From Thalassolituus oleivorans MIL-1 (GTDB lineage: Bacteria > Pseudomonadota > Gammaproteobacteria > Pseudomonadales > Oceanobacteraceae): a stretch of 64,000 nt of DNA. Below are positions 1-9,484 of the stretch, piece after piece; within the stretch, counting starts at the first letter, position 1; every line of letters begins with the position of its first letter. The notes beneath the pieces are model-generated. The model saw only the letters and a list, made by a program, of their open reading frames with translations. It had not been told where the DNA came from and did not search any database. The position numbers and the translations under genes were made by a program. The stretch covers positions 3,145,501-3,209,500 of the forward strand of contig NC_020888.1 in assembly GCF_000355675.1 (NCBI RefSeq), given 5' to 3'.

Positions 1-147
1 ATTCAATGCGCGATGCATGGGGCGTTATTTTTGATCGACAACGGCGAGTGCATTTCTGGCCCGTGTACAGGGCAGTCGCTAAAAACGATTAAATGCGAAG
101 TAAAGGCAGGAGAAATCAACATAGAATGGCCACTCGCCACAAACTAG
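1..147 (+). CDS. Rieske-type [2Fe-2S] ferredoxin-like protein, C-terminal fragment
   Basis: An open frame runs from the window edge to a TAG at 145-147, giving 48 residues. It begins in the second half of a Rieske cluster-binding site: a CxxH motif (C-A-M-H) followed by GALF, then a GPC and a hydrophobic end. In Rieske proteins this is the second Cys-His pair that holds the iron-sulfur cluster; the first CxH pair would lie upstream of the window. The short tail suggests a small ferredoxin-like protein, but a larger oxygenase component cannot be excluded. It converges with the next gene. Confidence 0.6.
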   Translation: MQCAMHGALFLIDNGECISGPCTGQSLKTIKCEVKAGEINIEWPLATN

Positions 148-186
148 TGGCAAGCAGACTTTCAACTATTCAAACCATCAAAGACA

Positions 187-1731
187 TTAGTCTTTTTGCT
201 TCGCTTTGTCTGTGCGCGCCAAGGTGTACAAGTCTTTACGACGGTCGCGCATAGTGTGCACACTGCCATGACTATGCAGTTGCTTTAACAAATCAAGATT
301 CACATCGACTAACAAGGTCATCTCTGAGTTCGGTGTTGCTTCGGCTTTAATTGCGGTTGCAGGGAATTGGAAATCCGAAGGCGTAAATAGCGCTGATTGA
401 GCGTATTGAATATCCATATTATTCACCTTCGCAAGGTTACCTACACCGCCTGCAATCGCAACATAACATTCATTTTCAATCGCACGAGCCATCGCACAAT
501 GACGTACGCGAGTGTAACCATTCTGGGTATCTGTTAAGAAAGGAACGAATAAAATATTCATGCCTTGGTCAGCCAACAAGCGAATATACTCAGGAAACTC
601 AACGTCATAACACACCACCACGCCAACCTTGCCGCAATCGGTATCTATCACTTGAATAGAATCACCGCCACGCATAGCCCAGCTGCGATCTTCTGATGGT
701 GTTACATGAATTTTGTCATAACGCTGAAACGTACCATCACGACGGCACAAGAAGCCCGAATTAAATAGCTCCTCGCCTTCTAATAGCGGCATAGAACCTG
801 TGATGATATTAATATTATAGCTAATAGCAAATTCACAGAATTTATCGCGAATTTGATCGGTATATCCGGCCAAAGCACGAATCGCTTCACGTTCGCTCAA
901 GTGATTAAATTCAGCCATAAGCGGCGCATTAAACAATTCAGGAAACAAGACAAAATCACTTTTATAATCGGACACTGCATCGACATAAAATTCGATTTGT
1001 TCTATCAATTCCTCAAGCGTCTTCATTGGTCGCATTTTCCATTGCACCAAACCTAAACGAACATCCGATCGTCGAGCATTAATCAATTTCACCGACTTAG
1101 TATAAAAGATATTCGACCACTCAATTAAGGTCGCATATTCTTTTGATGCCACATCACCCGACAAATATCCGACCAAGAGTTTTCTAACATGAAAATCATT
1201 GGCTAGCTGAAAAGATAGAACGGGATCATATAGCTCTTTCGATTTTACTTTTTCGATGTAAGTTTTTGCACTCATCGACTTAGCATTTTCAGCGTACTTC
1301 GGCATACGCCCACCAGCAATAATGGCGCGTAGATTCAAGTTTTCACATAATTCTTTGCGCGCATCATATAGGCGACGCGCCAAACGCAAGCCACGATACT
1401 CAGGATGAATAAACACCTCAATACCGTACAAAACATCACCTTCACCATCATGTGTGGTGAAATCGTAGCCTGCTGTGATTTCTTCATAGGTGTGTTCATC
1501 ACCGAATTTCGCATAATCAATAATCAACGATAAAGCACAGCCCACTACCTTGCCATCAACGCAAACACAAATCTGTCCTTCAGGAAAAACCGTAAATAAC
1601 CGATGTAAAATTGCAGACGTCCAGACCGATAAAGCACCACCATCATAGACTCGCTCACTCGCACTTTTAAGCTCACTCATATCTTCAAATGTTAAATGAC
1701 GAATTTCGACGTGATGTGATTCCATAGACAC
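187..1731 (-). CDS. GNAT acetyltransferase / carbon-nitrogen hydrolase fusion (paralogue A)
   Basis: A 514-residue two-domain protein. Residues about 8-200 resemble a GNAT N-acetyltransferase, with the acetyl-CoA loop region around YRGLRLARRLYDAR (112-125). Residues about 224-500 are a nitrilase-superfamily hydrolase with the Glu-Lys-Cys triad visible: E265 (FPELF), K340 (DKIHVTP) and C374 (CYDVEFPE). The family hydrolyses or forms C-N bonds in amides and nitriles; the substrate of this fusion is unknown. A second copy with the same architecture lies at 27380-28903. The start ATG is preceded by TAGAGGTGTC on the minus strand, an acceptable ribosome-binding site. It stands alone, with a hairpin and 174 non-coding bases separating it from the next upstream gene. 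Confidence 0.85.
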   Translation of the reverse strand: MSMESHHVEIRHLTFEDMSELKSASERVYDGGALSVWTSAILHRLFTVFPEGQICVCVDGKVVGCALSLIIDYAKFGDEHTYEEITAGYDFTTHDGEGDVLYGIEVFIHPEYRGLRLARRLYDARKELCENLNLRAIIAGGRMPKYAENAKSMSAKTYIEKVKSKELYDPVLSFQLANDFHVRKLLVGYLSGDVASKEYATLIEWSNIFYTKSVKLINARRSDVRLGLVQWKMRPMKTLEELIEQIEFYVDAVSDYKSDFVLFPELFNAPLMAEFNHLSEREAIRALAGYTDQIRDKFCEFAISYNINIITGSMPLLEGEELFNSGFLCRRDGTFQRYDKIHVTPSEDRSWAMRGGDSIQVIDTDCGKVGVVVCYDVEFPEYIRLLADQGMNILFVPFLTDTQNGYTRVRHCAMARAIENECYVAIAGGVGNLAKVNNMDIQYAQSALFTPSDFQFPATAIKAEATPNSEMTLLVDVNLDLLKQLHSHGSVHTMRDRRKDLYTLARTDKAKQKD

Positions 1732-1847
1732 CTCTAGTTAATAACAACGTGGGATAAAAACCCATATTTACACACAAAAACAAGGGCTAATTACTAATAA
1801 ACTGCCTTATATATAAGCACGAACAGTATAAGATGTGACACTGAAAT

Positions 1848-1886
1848 CCTTCAGTTGTTGATGAATTAGCCATAAACAACCGAAGG
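1848..1886 (-). terminator. Stem-loop between the LEA-type lipoprotein gene and the GNAT-nitrilase gene
   Basis: Two 12-base arms at 1848-1859 and 1875-1886 pair throughout on the minus-strand RNA with one G-U pair. The loop is 15 bases. It lies just past the stop of the LEA-type gene, but no clean U-run follows, so it could be a transcript-end stabiliser and not an intrinsic terminator. Confidence 0.4.
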
Positions 1887-1905
1887 AAACTTGCAAAGAT
1901 GAGAA

Positions 1906-2763
1906 TTAGCGAGTTAACGATTTCGATACATCAAATGATAGCGGGTCTGGCTTCCATAATGGCAAATCAGGGTTGATATCAGCAGAGCCGCTAACTCCAA
2001 CTTCTACTGGCGCGCTGCCTGTCAATATCTTGTACAAACTCATACCAATTTCAGAGAAGCTGAGTTTGATAGGAATAGTAACCTCTTGTTGCTGACCCTT
2101 TTCTAAATTTATCGCATCCAAAGAACCACCGCCAACAGACGTACCAGCCGCGTTAATTTGATACGCTAGCTCATTTAAATTGATACCAAACACATTGGGG
2201 TTGGTAACATCCAGTACCACTGCCATTTCGGCACCACGCCAACTTGACGAGCCAAGCTGGGCTGATTTCAGCGAGATTTTTGGGATTTTCGGAATCGGCA
2301 AGCTGCCATTAAAGCTCAGTGGGACTTCTTGCTCACCAAGTATCGGCAAAGCAACACTAACGGATCCAGCAAGTGCGTAAGCAAATTCGTTTTCATCTTT
2401 TAATCCAGCAACCGCCTCATATAAGTCAACAAAACGTAGGGTTAATGGCAAAGTTGTTTTCGCAGTTCCTTTGGCTGGCAATTCCACTCCGGCATTATCT
2501 TTATCAACCGAAGCAATCGATTTCGAATCAACCGCCAAATCCAAATTAAACGCGCCAGTATTAATGGCGAATGGATTAGGGTTTGCAACATCTAAGTCAA
2601 CAGCCAGTGTAAGGCTATCGAGTGTTACTCCTGTTAACGCAACACCACTCACATTGGCCGTGGGTTTTTGCACATTGGCCATTTGTTTTAACGTACTGCA
2701 AGACGCTAAAAAAATAACTGACAATAAAATAAAAGCACGAGAGTAATTCATAAAATTTCTCAA
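1906..2763 (-). CDS. LEA type 2 (WHy-domain) lipoprotein
   Basis: A 285-residue protein with a lipoprotein signal peptide: basic start, hydrophobic core and the lipobox L-A-S-C at about residues 19-22. Two tandem LEA14/WHy-type beta domains follow, each with the family hallmark (D-V-A-N-P-N-P-F and D-V-T-N-P-N-V-F) at about residues 57 and 186. The domain is known in desiccation and stress proteins and in bacterial envelope lipoproteins of uncertain function. The protein probably sits in the outer membrane or at the periplasmic face of the inner membrane. It lies 55 bases downstream of sfsA on the same strand and may be co-transcribed with it. Confidence 0.8.
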   Translation of the reverse strand: MRNFMNYSRAFILLSVIFLASCSTLKQMANVQKPTANVSGVALTGVTLDSLTLAVDLDVANPNPFAINTGAFNLDLAVDSKSIASVDKDNAGVELPAKGTAKTTLPLTLRFVDLYEAVAGLKDENEFAYALAGSVSVALPILGEQEVPLSFNGSLPIPKIPKISLKSAQLGSSSWRGAEMAVVLDVTNPNVFGINLNELAYQINAAGTSVGGGSLDAINLEKGQQQEVTIPIKLSFSEIGMSLYKILTGSAPVEVGVSGSADINPDLPLWKPDPLSFDVSKSLTR

Positions 2764-2818
2764 AAATTAAGGGTTAAATTTAAAAGTTCAATATCACTTT
2801 AAATAATCGACATCTTAG

Positions 2819-3532
2819 TTAAATATCGACTGGAATTTCGTTTAACAGGGTCATACCAGCGTGATCAAATTTTACTGAATACGCCAACACCTCAACGCCT
2901 TGTTTCACTACTTCCGACAGTGCTTTAGCGTAAGCGGGATCAATATGATCAGCTGCTCGCACACGCTGGATACCTTCATGAGGTACACAAAACAATAACA
3001 CCGCCCGATGGCCTTCTTGATGCAATACCAATAAACGCTGCAAGTGCTTCAAGCCTCGCGCTGTTACCGCATCAGGAAAGCACCCTAAACCATTATCTTG
3101 TTCTAACAAAGTGACACTTTTCACTTCAATGTAGGTTGGAGTTTGCCCCTCAGCAGGCGCAAAGTCCAAGCGAAAATCCAACCGACCATCCTCGACTTTA
3201 GGTTCACGCACTACCTGATAATCGCCCGTAAATTGAGGAATAGATCGGGCAAGCAAAGCTTCTTCAACCAAACGATTAGGACGCCCAGTATTAACGCATG
3301 CCTTGTATTTTTGGTCGACCTCAACCCACTCCCATGTGAATTGATATTTACGTTTAGGATTGGCGCTATCGGATAGCCACACACGACTATCGGGTTCAGC
3401 GCAGCGTTTCATCGATCCCGTATTAGGACAATGCACTGTGATTTCCGATCCATCCGCCAAACGGATATCCGCCAAAAAGCGTTTATAGCGCTTAATTAAA
3501 CGTCCTTCGATTAGCGGCAACTCATACTGCAC
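2819..3532 (-). CDS. sfsA: SfsA family DNA/RNA nuclease (sugar fermentation stimulation protein)
   Basis: A 237-residue protein, the usual size for SfsA. The N-terminal part has the hallmark run with H-C-P-N-T-G-S-M (about 34-41). The middle has the nuclease-like core D-F-R-L-D-F (about 118-123) and Y-I-E-V-K-S-V-T (about 133-140), which resembles a restriction-endonuclease-fold active site. SfsA was first named for raising maltose fermentation in E. coli and is now treated as a nucleic-acid-binding or nuclease protein. Its start overlaps the 3' end of the aminotransferase gene by 11 bases, suggesting translational coupling. Confidence 0.92.
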   Translation of the reverse strand: MQYELPLIEGRLIKRYKRFLADIRLADGSEITVHCPNTGSMKRCAEPDSRVWLSDSANPKRKYQFTWEWVEVDQKYKACVNTGRPNRLVEEALLARSIPQFTGDYQVVREPKVEDGRLDFRLDFAPAEGQTPTYIEVKSVTLLEQDNGLGCFPDAVTARGLKHLQRLLVLHQEGHRAVLLFCVPHEGIQRVRAADHIDPAYAKALSEVVKQGVEVLAYSVKFDHAGMTLLNEIPVDI

Positions 3533-4694
3533 GGCGAGTCTCCAGCCAATCCGCTATACGCGCCACCGCTTCCTGCAAACGCTCTAACCGAGTAGTAAAC
3601 GCAAAACGTACATGAGTCAGCGCCTGATAATCACCAAAATCTACGCCCGGTGTTAAAGCTACACCTGTGTCCTGTAACAACTCAGCACAAAATTCTAAGC
3701 TATTCGACGTTAAGGCACTGGCATCGGCATAGATATAAAACGCACCATCGGGTGCAACTGGAATATTAAAACCAAGTTTTGGCAAAGCCTCTAACAAATA
3801 GGCACGACGCTGCTCTAGCTCGGCACGACGCTGCTCAAGAATCGCCATTGAATCTGGAGTAAAGGCCGCCAAAGCTGCGTATTGCGCCGGTGTCGGTGGT
3901 GCTAAAAATAGGTTTTGCGCCAAGGTATCAAGTGTTGGCACCCAAGCTTCGGGTACCACAGCCCAACCCAAACGCCAGCCGGTCATGCCAAAAAATTTAG
4001 AAAAGCTATTCAGTACGATAGCGTCAGGAGCAACGGAAAGAACGGAGTGTGGCGCGCTGGTGTAATTCAAGCCTTGATAAATCTCATCGACCCACAATTC
4101 GCCTTCTTGCTCGCGCACGGCGTTGGCCAAATCAGCTAAATCGTCTGGCGATAGTACCGTGCCGGTTGGATTCGCCGGACTCGCTACCAGCGCAGCTTTG
4201 GTATTCGGTTGCCAATGTTCACGTACATCTGCACCGGTCAGTTGGTACTTTTGCTCTGGTCCGCAAGGCACTAATTGACCATGAGCTTCAAATACTCTGG
4301 CGAAATGACGATTACATGGATAGCCCGGATCAGCCAGCAACAAACCATCATTTGGATTCAAACGCGCTGCCGACAACAATAAAAGTGCCCCCGAGGCCCC
4401 CGGTGTTAACACAATGCGACGTGGATCAAGGTTTACCGCAAAGCGCTGCTGGTAATATTCGGCTAGTTTTTCGCGCAAAGACGGTAAGCCAAGTGCTGGG
4501 GTATAACCTGTTTTACCCGCACGCATGGCAGTAATCGCGGCTTCGATCATAGGTTCGGGGGTTGGGAAATCGGGTTCGCCAACCTCCAAATGAATCACAT
4601 CAACGCCGCGAGATTGCATAGTTTGAGCTTCCGCGAGGATCGCCATTACCTGAAATGGTCGAATCTCTTTGCTACGTTGAGCAGAATCTGTCAT
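3522..4694 (-). CDS. Class I/II PLP-dependent aminotransferase
   Basis: A 390-residue fold-type I aminotransferase. The PLP lysine lies in N-S-F-S-K-F-F-G-M-T-G-W-R, and the N-P-T-G motif of the substrate pocket is in S-P-A-N-P-T-G. The start is placed at ATG 4694 (MTDSAQRSKE), because the open frame further upstream runs into the opposite-strand dksA start and its extra 62 residues look unlike protein. Synteny with Pseudomonas puts a similar aminotransferase beside dksA. The substrate (aspartate, aromatic or alanine type) cannot be fixed from sequence. It is divergent from dksA with 177 bases between starts. Confidence 0.88.
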   Translation of the reverse strand: MTDSAQRSKEIRPFQVMAILAEAQTMQSRGVDVIHLEVGEPDFPTPEPMIEAAITAMRAGKTGYTPALGLPSLREKLAEYYQQRFAVNLDPRRIVLTPGASGALLLLSAARLNPNDGLLLADPGYPCNRHFARVFEAHGQLVPCGPEQKYQLTGADVREHWQPNTKAALVASPANPTGTVLSPDDLADLANAVREQEGELWVDEIYQGLNYTSAPHSVLSVAPDAIVLNSFSKFFGMTGWRLGWAVVPEAWVPTLDTLAQNLFLAPPTPAQYAALAAFTPDSMAILEQRRAELEQRRAYLLEALPKLGFNIPVAPDGAFYIYADASALTSNSLEFCAELLQDTGVALTPGVDFGDYQALTHVRFAFTTRLERLQEAVARIADWLETRRAV

Positions 4695-4871
4695 ATAGAT
4701 GGCCTGAAAAATAATCGACCTATTGTGCCAGATGATAGGCAATATTAACCAATCACAACAAAAGGGTAAGGAAATAGTTGGCGCTTTCATTGTTATCTGA
4801 TAGTTTGCCCGCCTTATCTTTTTGGGCGCATGACGCGCATTAGCCGACTTACAAGGTGAGGCAGTAATACA

Positions 4872-5306
4872 ATGCCGCAAGATAAAAAAGAATTTGCACT
4901 GTCCGACTTCAAGCCATACCAGCTTGCAGAAGGCGAAGAGTACATGAATGACGCTCAGTTAGAGCACTTCAAAAAAATCCTCAGCAACTGGAAACAGGAG
5001 CTAATGGAGGAAGTGGATCGCACTAAAGAGCACATGCAAACTGAGGTCAACAACTATGCTGATCCGAACGACCGCGCCAGTCAGGAAGAGGAATTCAGCC
5101 TCGAACTGCGTACTCGCGATCGTGAGCGTAAGCTGTTGAAGAAAATCAGCAAGACTATCGATATTATCGATAAGGGCGATTACGGTTACTGCGACGCTTG
5201 CGGCGTAGAAATTGGTATTCGTCGTCTTGAAGCTCGTCCTACCGCCGATCTCTGTATCGACTGTAAGACACTGGCTGAAATCAAAGAGCGTCAGCTCGGC
5301 GTTTAA
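4872..5306 (+). CDS. dksA: RNA polymerase-binding transcription factor DksA
   Basis: A 144-residue DksA. The coiled-coil domain (about 30-100) carries the acidic tip D64-x-x-D67 in D-P-N-D-R-A-S-Q, the pair that reaches into the polymerase secondary channel. The zinc finger has four cysteines at C107, C110, C128 and C131. With ppGpp, DksA represses rRNA promoters and activates amino-acid promoters during the stringent response. A purine-rich ribosome-binding site (AAGGTGAGG) precedes the ATG. The gene ends in a strong perfect hairpin before gluQ, as in the Pseudomonas order dksA-gluQ. Confidence 0.97.
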   Translation: MPQDKKEFALSDFKPYQLAEGEEYMNDAQLEHFKKILSNWKQELMEEVDRTKEHMQTEVNNYADPNDRASQEEEFSLELRTRDRERKLLKKISKTIDIIDKGDYGYCDACGVEIGIRRLEARPTADLCIDCKTLAEIKERQLGV

Positions 5307-5317
5307 GCCCTGCTGAT

Positions 5318-5350
5318 TGCTTGCCAGATAATGACCTTATCTGGCAAGCA
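5318..5350 (+). terminator. Perfect 14-bp hairpin between dksA and gluQ
   Basis: Arms at 5318-5331 and 5337-5350 are exact reverse complements around a 5-base loop. The following bases (CCTCTTATCT) are pyrimidine-rich but not a U-run, so this may attenuate dksA read-through or stabilise its 3' end. It includes an in-frame ATG at 5331, which argues against that codon being the gluQ start. Confidence 0.55.
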
Positions 5351-5390
5351 CCTCTTATCTACCCAGCATACGTCTACGGATACTTCTGTT

Positions 5391-6290
5391 ATGACATCGT
5401 CATCCAACAGTAAGACTTATCGTGGCCGATTTGCGCCCTCCCCAACGGGACCACTCCATTTTGGTTCATTATTGGCAGCTGTCGCTAGCTACCTAGATGC
5501 ACGCGCACACCACGGCACTTGGCTAGTTCGCATCGAAGACCTCGACCCACCCCGAGAAGACCCCACAGCCGCAGACTCAATCTTACATACGTTAGATCAT
5601 TATGGTTTGCATTGGGACGAAGACATTCGTTATCAAAGCACTCGAAGTGATGCCTATAACGACGCATTGCAACAACTGATTCAGCAACAACTTGCCTTTC
5701 CATGCGCCTGTTCGCGCAAGCAGCTTGGTAATCAACTTCACCATGGTATTTGCAGCACGCTACAAACGAGCGATATTGCTTGGCGTTTCCTATGCCCGGC
5801 CGGACAGTTGCGCATCAGTGATACTCTGCAAGCCACTCAAACCTACGAGCTGGCAGCCGATATCGGCGATTTCGTTATTCGCCGGCGCGATGGCTTATGG
5901 TCATATCAGTTAGCGGTGGCAGTGGATGATGCCGATCAAGGTATTACTCATGTGGTACGCGGAATCGATCTTATCGACTCCACGGCTCGACAAGTACTTC
6001 TACAACAGGCGTTAGGTTATTCATCACCGATATACAGCCACATACCGGTAGCCAATGAGGCGAACGGGCAAAAACTCAGTAAACAAAATCTCGCCCTGTC
6101 ACTCTCAACCGAAAAAGCCGCAGACACGCTTTGGCTTGCACTCGCGTGGCTTAAACAATCTCCTCCGGCAGAATTACGTGGTGTAAACGTTACCGACTTA
6201 CTTACTTGGGCAATCGCTAACTGGCAAGCCGAGGTATTGATAGGGCTAACGTCAATGCCTGCTCCCGGTGACTTTCAACGTCAACTTTGA
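5391..6290 (+). CDS. gluQ: Glutamyl-Q tRNA(Asp) synthetase
   Basis: A 299-residue truncated glutamyl-tRNA synthetase paralogue that attaches glutamate to queuosine in tRNA(Asp). The class I signature appears as F-A-P-S-P-T-G-P-L-H-F-G-S near the N-terminus, and the KMSKS equivalent is G-Q-K-L-S-K-Q-N. A zinc-site cysteine pair C-A-C and a later C (G-I-C-S) fit the family. The anticodon-binding domain is absent, as expected for GluQ. The start is set at ATG 5391 because the earlier ATG at 5331 lies inside a hairpin and would add 20 residues not typical of the family. queG, a late step of queuosine synthesis, is also in the window. Confidence 0.93.
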   Translation: MTSSSNSKTYRGRFAPSPTGPLHFGSLLAAVASYLDARAHHGTWLVRIEDLDPPREDPTAADSILHTLDHYGLHWDEDIRYQSTRSDAYNDALQQLIQQQLAFPCACSRKQLGNQLHHGICSTLQTSDIAWRFLCPAGQLRISDTLQATQTYELAADIGDFVIRRRDGLWSYQLAVAVDDADQGITHVVRGIDLIDSTARQVLLQQALGYSSPIYSHIPVANEANGQKLSKQNLALSLSTEKAADTLWLALAWLKQSPPAELRGVNVTDLLTWAIANWQAEVLIGLTSMPAPGDFQRQL

Positions 6291-6381
6291 CTGTCATTGG
6301 CAAAACGAAGGCGTTAAGACTATTGATATGACTTCGGCTAGCCTGTGATAGTCTTAGCACTTTCATTTTTACGTGACATCT

Positions 6382-6564
6382 ATGTACGATTATCGCCTTG
6401 GCTTATTGCTGCTCGTCGGTATCTACCTGTTCTCGCCCATCATGATGGATTGGTGGCTGAATGATAACGGGGCTTGGTATCGACCATTTGCGATCTGGTT
6501 AATTCTGATCGCTTTTTACATTTGGATTAACTACAAGCAGCGACACCACGACGATGACGTTTAG
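6382..6564 (+). CDS. cbrX: Small membrane protein overlapping cbrA (CbrX-like)
   Basis: A 60-residue protein with two probable membrane helices (about 5-24 and 34-50) separated by a short D-N-G-A-W-Y loop, and a basic-acidic tail [11 protein letters not shown] at 6373 is an alternative start; neither has a strong ribosome-binding site. Its last 11 bases overlap the start of cbrA, so translation is probably coupled. From memory, Pseudomonas putida has a small gene called cbrX in this position; the symbol is assigned by position and character, not by alignment. Confidence 0.65.
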   Translation: MYDYRLGLLLLVGIYLFSPIMMDWWLNDNGAWYRPFAIWLILIAFYIWINYKQRHHDDDV

Positions 6565-9484
6565 CCTTGGCCAACTGGCCTTTATTATTCTTGGATATCT
6601 AGGCTCTTTATTTCTCGCAGCCTACGCAATGGAACGCGGTTGGTTACCCCGCTCTTGGGTTCGCCATCCGGTGGTATACATTTTCTCGCTCGGAGTTTAC
6701 GCCAGTGCGTGGGCCTTTTACGGCTCCGTCGGTTTAGCGCATCAGTATGGTTATGGTTTCTTAGCCTACTACTTGGGTATTTCCGGCGCCTTCGTCATGT
6801 CGCCAATTCTGTTGCGGCCCATTCTGCAAATCACTCGAATTTATCAGCTCAGCTCGCTCGCCGATTTATTAGCATTCCGCTATCGCAGTCCTGGCGCGGG
6901 TATTATGGTGTCGCTGTTCATGTTGGCCGTGGTCATTCCTATGCTAACTCTGCAGATCACCGCGATTGCCGATACTTTGTATTTGCTAAACCACGACTGG
7001 CCAGTTTCAACACTCGCGTTTGCTTACTGCTTAGTCATGATCCTGTTCGCTATTTTGTTTGGTGCTCGCCATGTATCGCCGCGCGAAAAACATGAAGGCC
7101 TAGTCTTCGCGATTGCGTTTGAATCCCTGCTAAAGATGATCGCTATCCTCATCTTGGGCGGCGTCGTGTTATTTGGCGTCTTTCCTGAAGTCGGCGGGTT
7201 GCAACAATGGCTCGTCGACAACCAAGATCGCCTCGCTCACCAACAAGTCACCTTGCAAGACGGCCCTTGGCGCACGCTGTTATTAGTCTTTTTTGCCGCC
7301 GCTATCGTCATGCCACACATGTTCCATATGGCCTTTACTGAAAACATGAACTCGCGCGCTCTGCGCCCGGCTAGCTGGGGCTTTCCACTATTTCTATTGA
7401 TCATGAGTTTGTCAGTGCCACCCATTTTATGGGCAGGTATCTATCTAAATGTCGACACGCCACCCGAATACTTCGCATTGGGCATAGGATTAAAACTCGA
7501 ATCCCCCTTCCTCACCATTGTGACCTTTATGGGAGGACTCGCAGCAGCATCTGGCATTGTGATTGTTACCACGCTATCAACCGCTGCCATGTTCTTGAAC
7601 CATTTGGTATTGCCATTCCATAAGCCAAGCCCGCGCCACGACTTCTATCGTTGGCTACTGTGGATGCGCCGCTTATTAATCGCTGCGATTTTGCTGCTGG
7701 CCTACGGCTTCTATCGCTTGGTGGGGGCTGATCTTGAACTTACCCAACTGGGGATTTTAGCGTTTGTTGCCGCCTCTCAGTTTTTGCCCGCAATACTTGG
7801 ATTACTGTACTGGCCACAATCAAATCGAAAAGGCTTTTTGTTTGGTCTAGGCAGTGGCATCGCAACCTGGATCTATGCCATGTTGTTACCATTTTGCGAA
7901 CTGGCATTAGGCTGGAACATTCCCATACCGTTACCTCCTATCAATGAAAGTAACTGGCATTTAGCGGCAATAGGAGCACTGGGCGTCAATGCCACACTGT
8001 TCGTTATGGTGAGCATGCTCACCAAACGCAAAGCATCCGAAATATCTGCCGCTGAAGCGTGCTCAATTGATACGGTATCGAGGCCTACGCGTAGACCGTT
8101 AATCGCAACCAACTCCAACGACGTGATCAACTCACTCAGTAAACCTTTAGGTCGTTACGTTGCCGAGCGTGAAGTGTACCAAGCACTTACCGACTTAACT
8201 TTGCCATCCTTTGAAGATCGCCCTTATGCGTTGCGACGCTTGCGCGTACGCCTTGAAGCCAACTTATCTGGGTTAATGGGGCCAACGGTTGCCCATGATA
8301 TCGTCAGCCGTTACCTTCCATTCCAAGAAGATGGTGAACTTAGCGAAGATATCTACCAAATTGAACAGCGCCTAGAAGGCTTTCACGATCGCCTTAGCGG
8401 TATCGCGAGCGAGCTGGATAACCTGCGACGTTATCATCGCCAAACCTTAGAACGCCTGCCTATGGGGGTTTGCTCACTTGCAGGCGATGGTGAAGTATTA
8501 ATGTGGAACCAAGCGATGACCGAACTCACTGGTATTGTCGCCGTCGATGTTACTGGCTCCCATCTAAACCGTTTGCCCAATCCTTGGGGCGCACTGCTTA
8601 CCAATTTCGTCAGCAGTGATTCCATGCATGAACACAAACATAGAGTGGATACCGGCGCGCGTCCTAATTGGTACAGTTTGCACAAAGCTATGATAGAACC
8701 CAGCGGTGGGCAGCCAGGGGGAATTGTAGTGTTAGTTGAAGATCAAACAGAAACTCAACTGTTAGAAGAAGAGCTTATTCACAGCGAACGTCTAGCATCC
8801 ATTGGCCGCCTAGCAGCCGGTGTTGCGCATGAAATTGGTAACCCAATCACAGGGATAGACTGCCTAGCTCAAGGCATGCGCTATGAGACCGACAATCCAG
8901 AGCTACTACAGATGGCCGATCAAATTCAAGAGCAAACGCGGCGCGTAACGCGCATTGTGCAGTCTCTTATGAATTTCGCGCACGCAGGTCATCACAGCAC
9001 AGAGCACGAAATTGTCGATCTATCTCATTGTGTGGACGAAGCCATGCAACTGCTACGCTTAAGCAAACGCAGCCAAGACATCCGCTTTGTAAACGACAGC
9101 CCGCCACACCTGAATGTATTAGGTGATGCTCAGCGCTTGGTGCAGGTTTTTGTTAATTTGCTCGGCAACGCCCGCGACGCGAGTGAATCAGGAACCACCG
9201 TTTGGGTACAGGCACGAGTTGATGAGCATCAAGTGAGTATACTTGTGATCGACGAAGGTCACGGTATTCCGGCCGATACCCTAGATCGAATTTTTGAACC
9301 CTTCTTCACCACCAAAGAAGTTGGCAAAGGTACGGGCCTAGGTCTCGCCTTGGTGTACAGCATTGTTGAAGAGCATTACGGCCACATTAGCATTGAAAGT
9401 CCAGTAACCGATGGACGCGGAACCTGTGTTAAAGTCAGCCTACCGCGATATTTGCAAACAGATGAAATGGAACAAACTGAATGA
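6554..9484 (+). CDS. cbrA: CbrA sensor histidine kinase with solute-symporter-like membrane domain
   Basis: A 976-residue hybrid of transporter and kinase. Residues about 1-500 contain roughly a dozen membrane helices resembling the sodium:solute symporter family. A linker and a PAS domain (about 630-730) follow. The dimerisation domain carries the phosphorylated H759 in G-V-A-H-E-I-G-N-P. The ATPase domain has the N box (N-L-L-G-N-A-R-D-A), the G1 box (D-E-G-H-G-I-P) and the G2 box (G-K-G-T-G-L-G-L-A). CbrA with CbrB controls carbon/nitrogen balance and catabolite repression in Pseudomonas. It overlaps cbrX by 11 bases and cbrB by 4 bases, forming one operon. Confidence 0.95.
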   Translation: MTFSLGQLAFIILGYLGSLFLAAYAMERGWLPRSWVRHPVVYIFSLGVYASAWAFYGSVGLAHQYGYGFLAYYLGISGAFVMSPILLRPILQITRIYQLSSLADLLAFRYRSPGAGIMVSLFMLAVVIPMLTLQITAIADTLYLLNHDWPVSTLAFAYCLVMILFAILFGARHVSPREKHEGLVFAIAFESLLKMIAILILGGVVLFGVFPEVGGLQQWLVDNQDRLAHQQVTLQDGPWRTLLLVFFAAAIVMPHMFHMAFTENMNSRALRPASWGFPLFLLIMSLSVPPILWAGIYLNVDTPPEYFALGIGLKLESPFLTIVTFMGGLAAASGIVIVTTLSTAAMFLNHLVLPFHKPSPRHDFYRWLLWMRRLLIAAILLLAYGFYRLVGADLELTQLGILAFVAASQFLPAILGLLYWPQSNRKGFLFGLGSGIATWIYAMLLPFCELALGWNIPIPLPPINESNWHLAAIGALGVNATLFVMVSMLTKRKASEISAAEACSIDTVSRPTRRPLIATNSNDVINSLSKPLGRYVAEREVYQALTDLTLPSFEDRPYALRRLRVRLEANLSGLMGPTVAHDIVSRYLPFQEDGELSEDIYQIEQRLEGFHDRLSGIASELDNLRRYHRQTLERLPMGVCSLAGDGEVLMWNQAMTELTGIVAVDVTGSHLNRLPNPWGALLTNFVSSDSMHEHKHRVDTGARPNWYSLHKAMIEPSGGQPGGIVVLVEDQTETQLLEEELIHSERLASIGRLAAGVAHEIGNPITGIDCLAQGMRYETDNPELLQMADQIQEQTRRVTRIVQSLMNFAHAGHHSTEHEIVDLSHCVDEAMQLLRLSKRSQDIRFVNDSPPHLNVLGDAQRLVQVFVNLLGNARDASESGTTVWVQARVDEHQVSILVIDEGHGIPADTLDRIFEPFFTTKEVGKGTGLGLALVYSIVEEHYGHISIESPVTDGRGTCVKVSLPRYLQTDEMEQTE

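Noticed and set aside
4695-4880. 62-residue N-terminal extension of the aminotransferase
   Set aside because: It overlaps the dksA start on the other strand and lacks resemblance to the family; ATG 4694 gives a normal enzyme.
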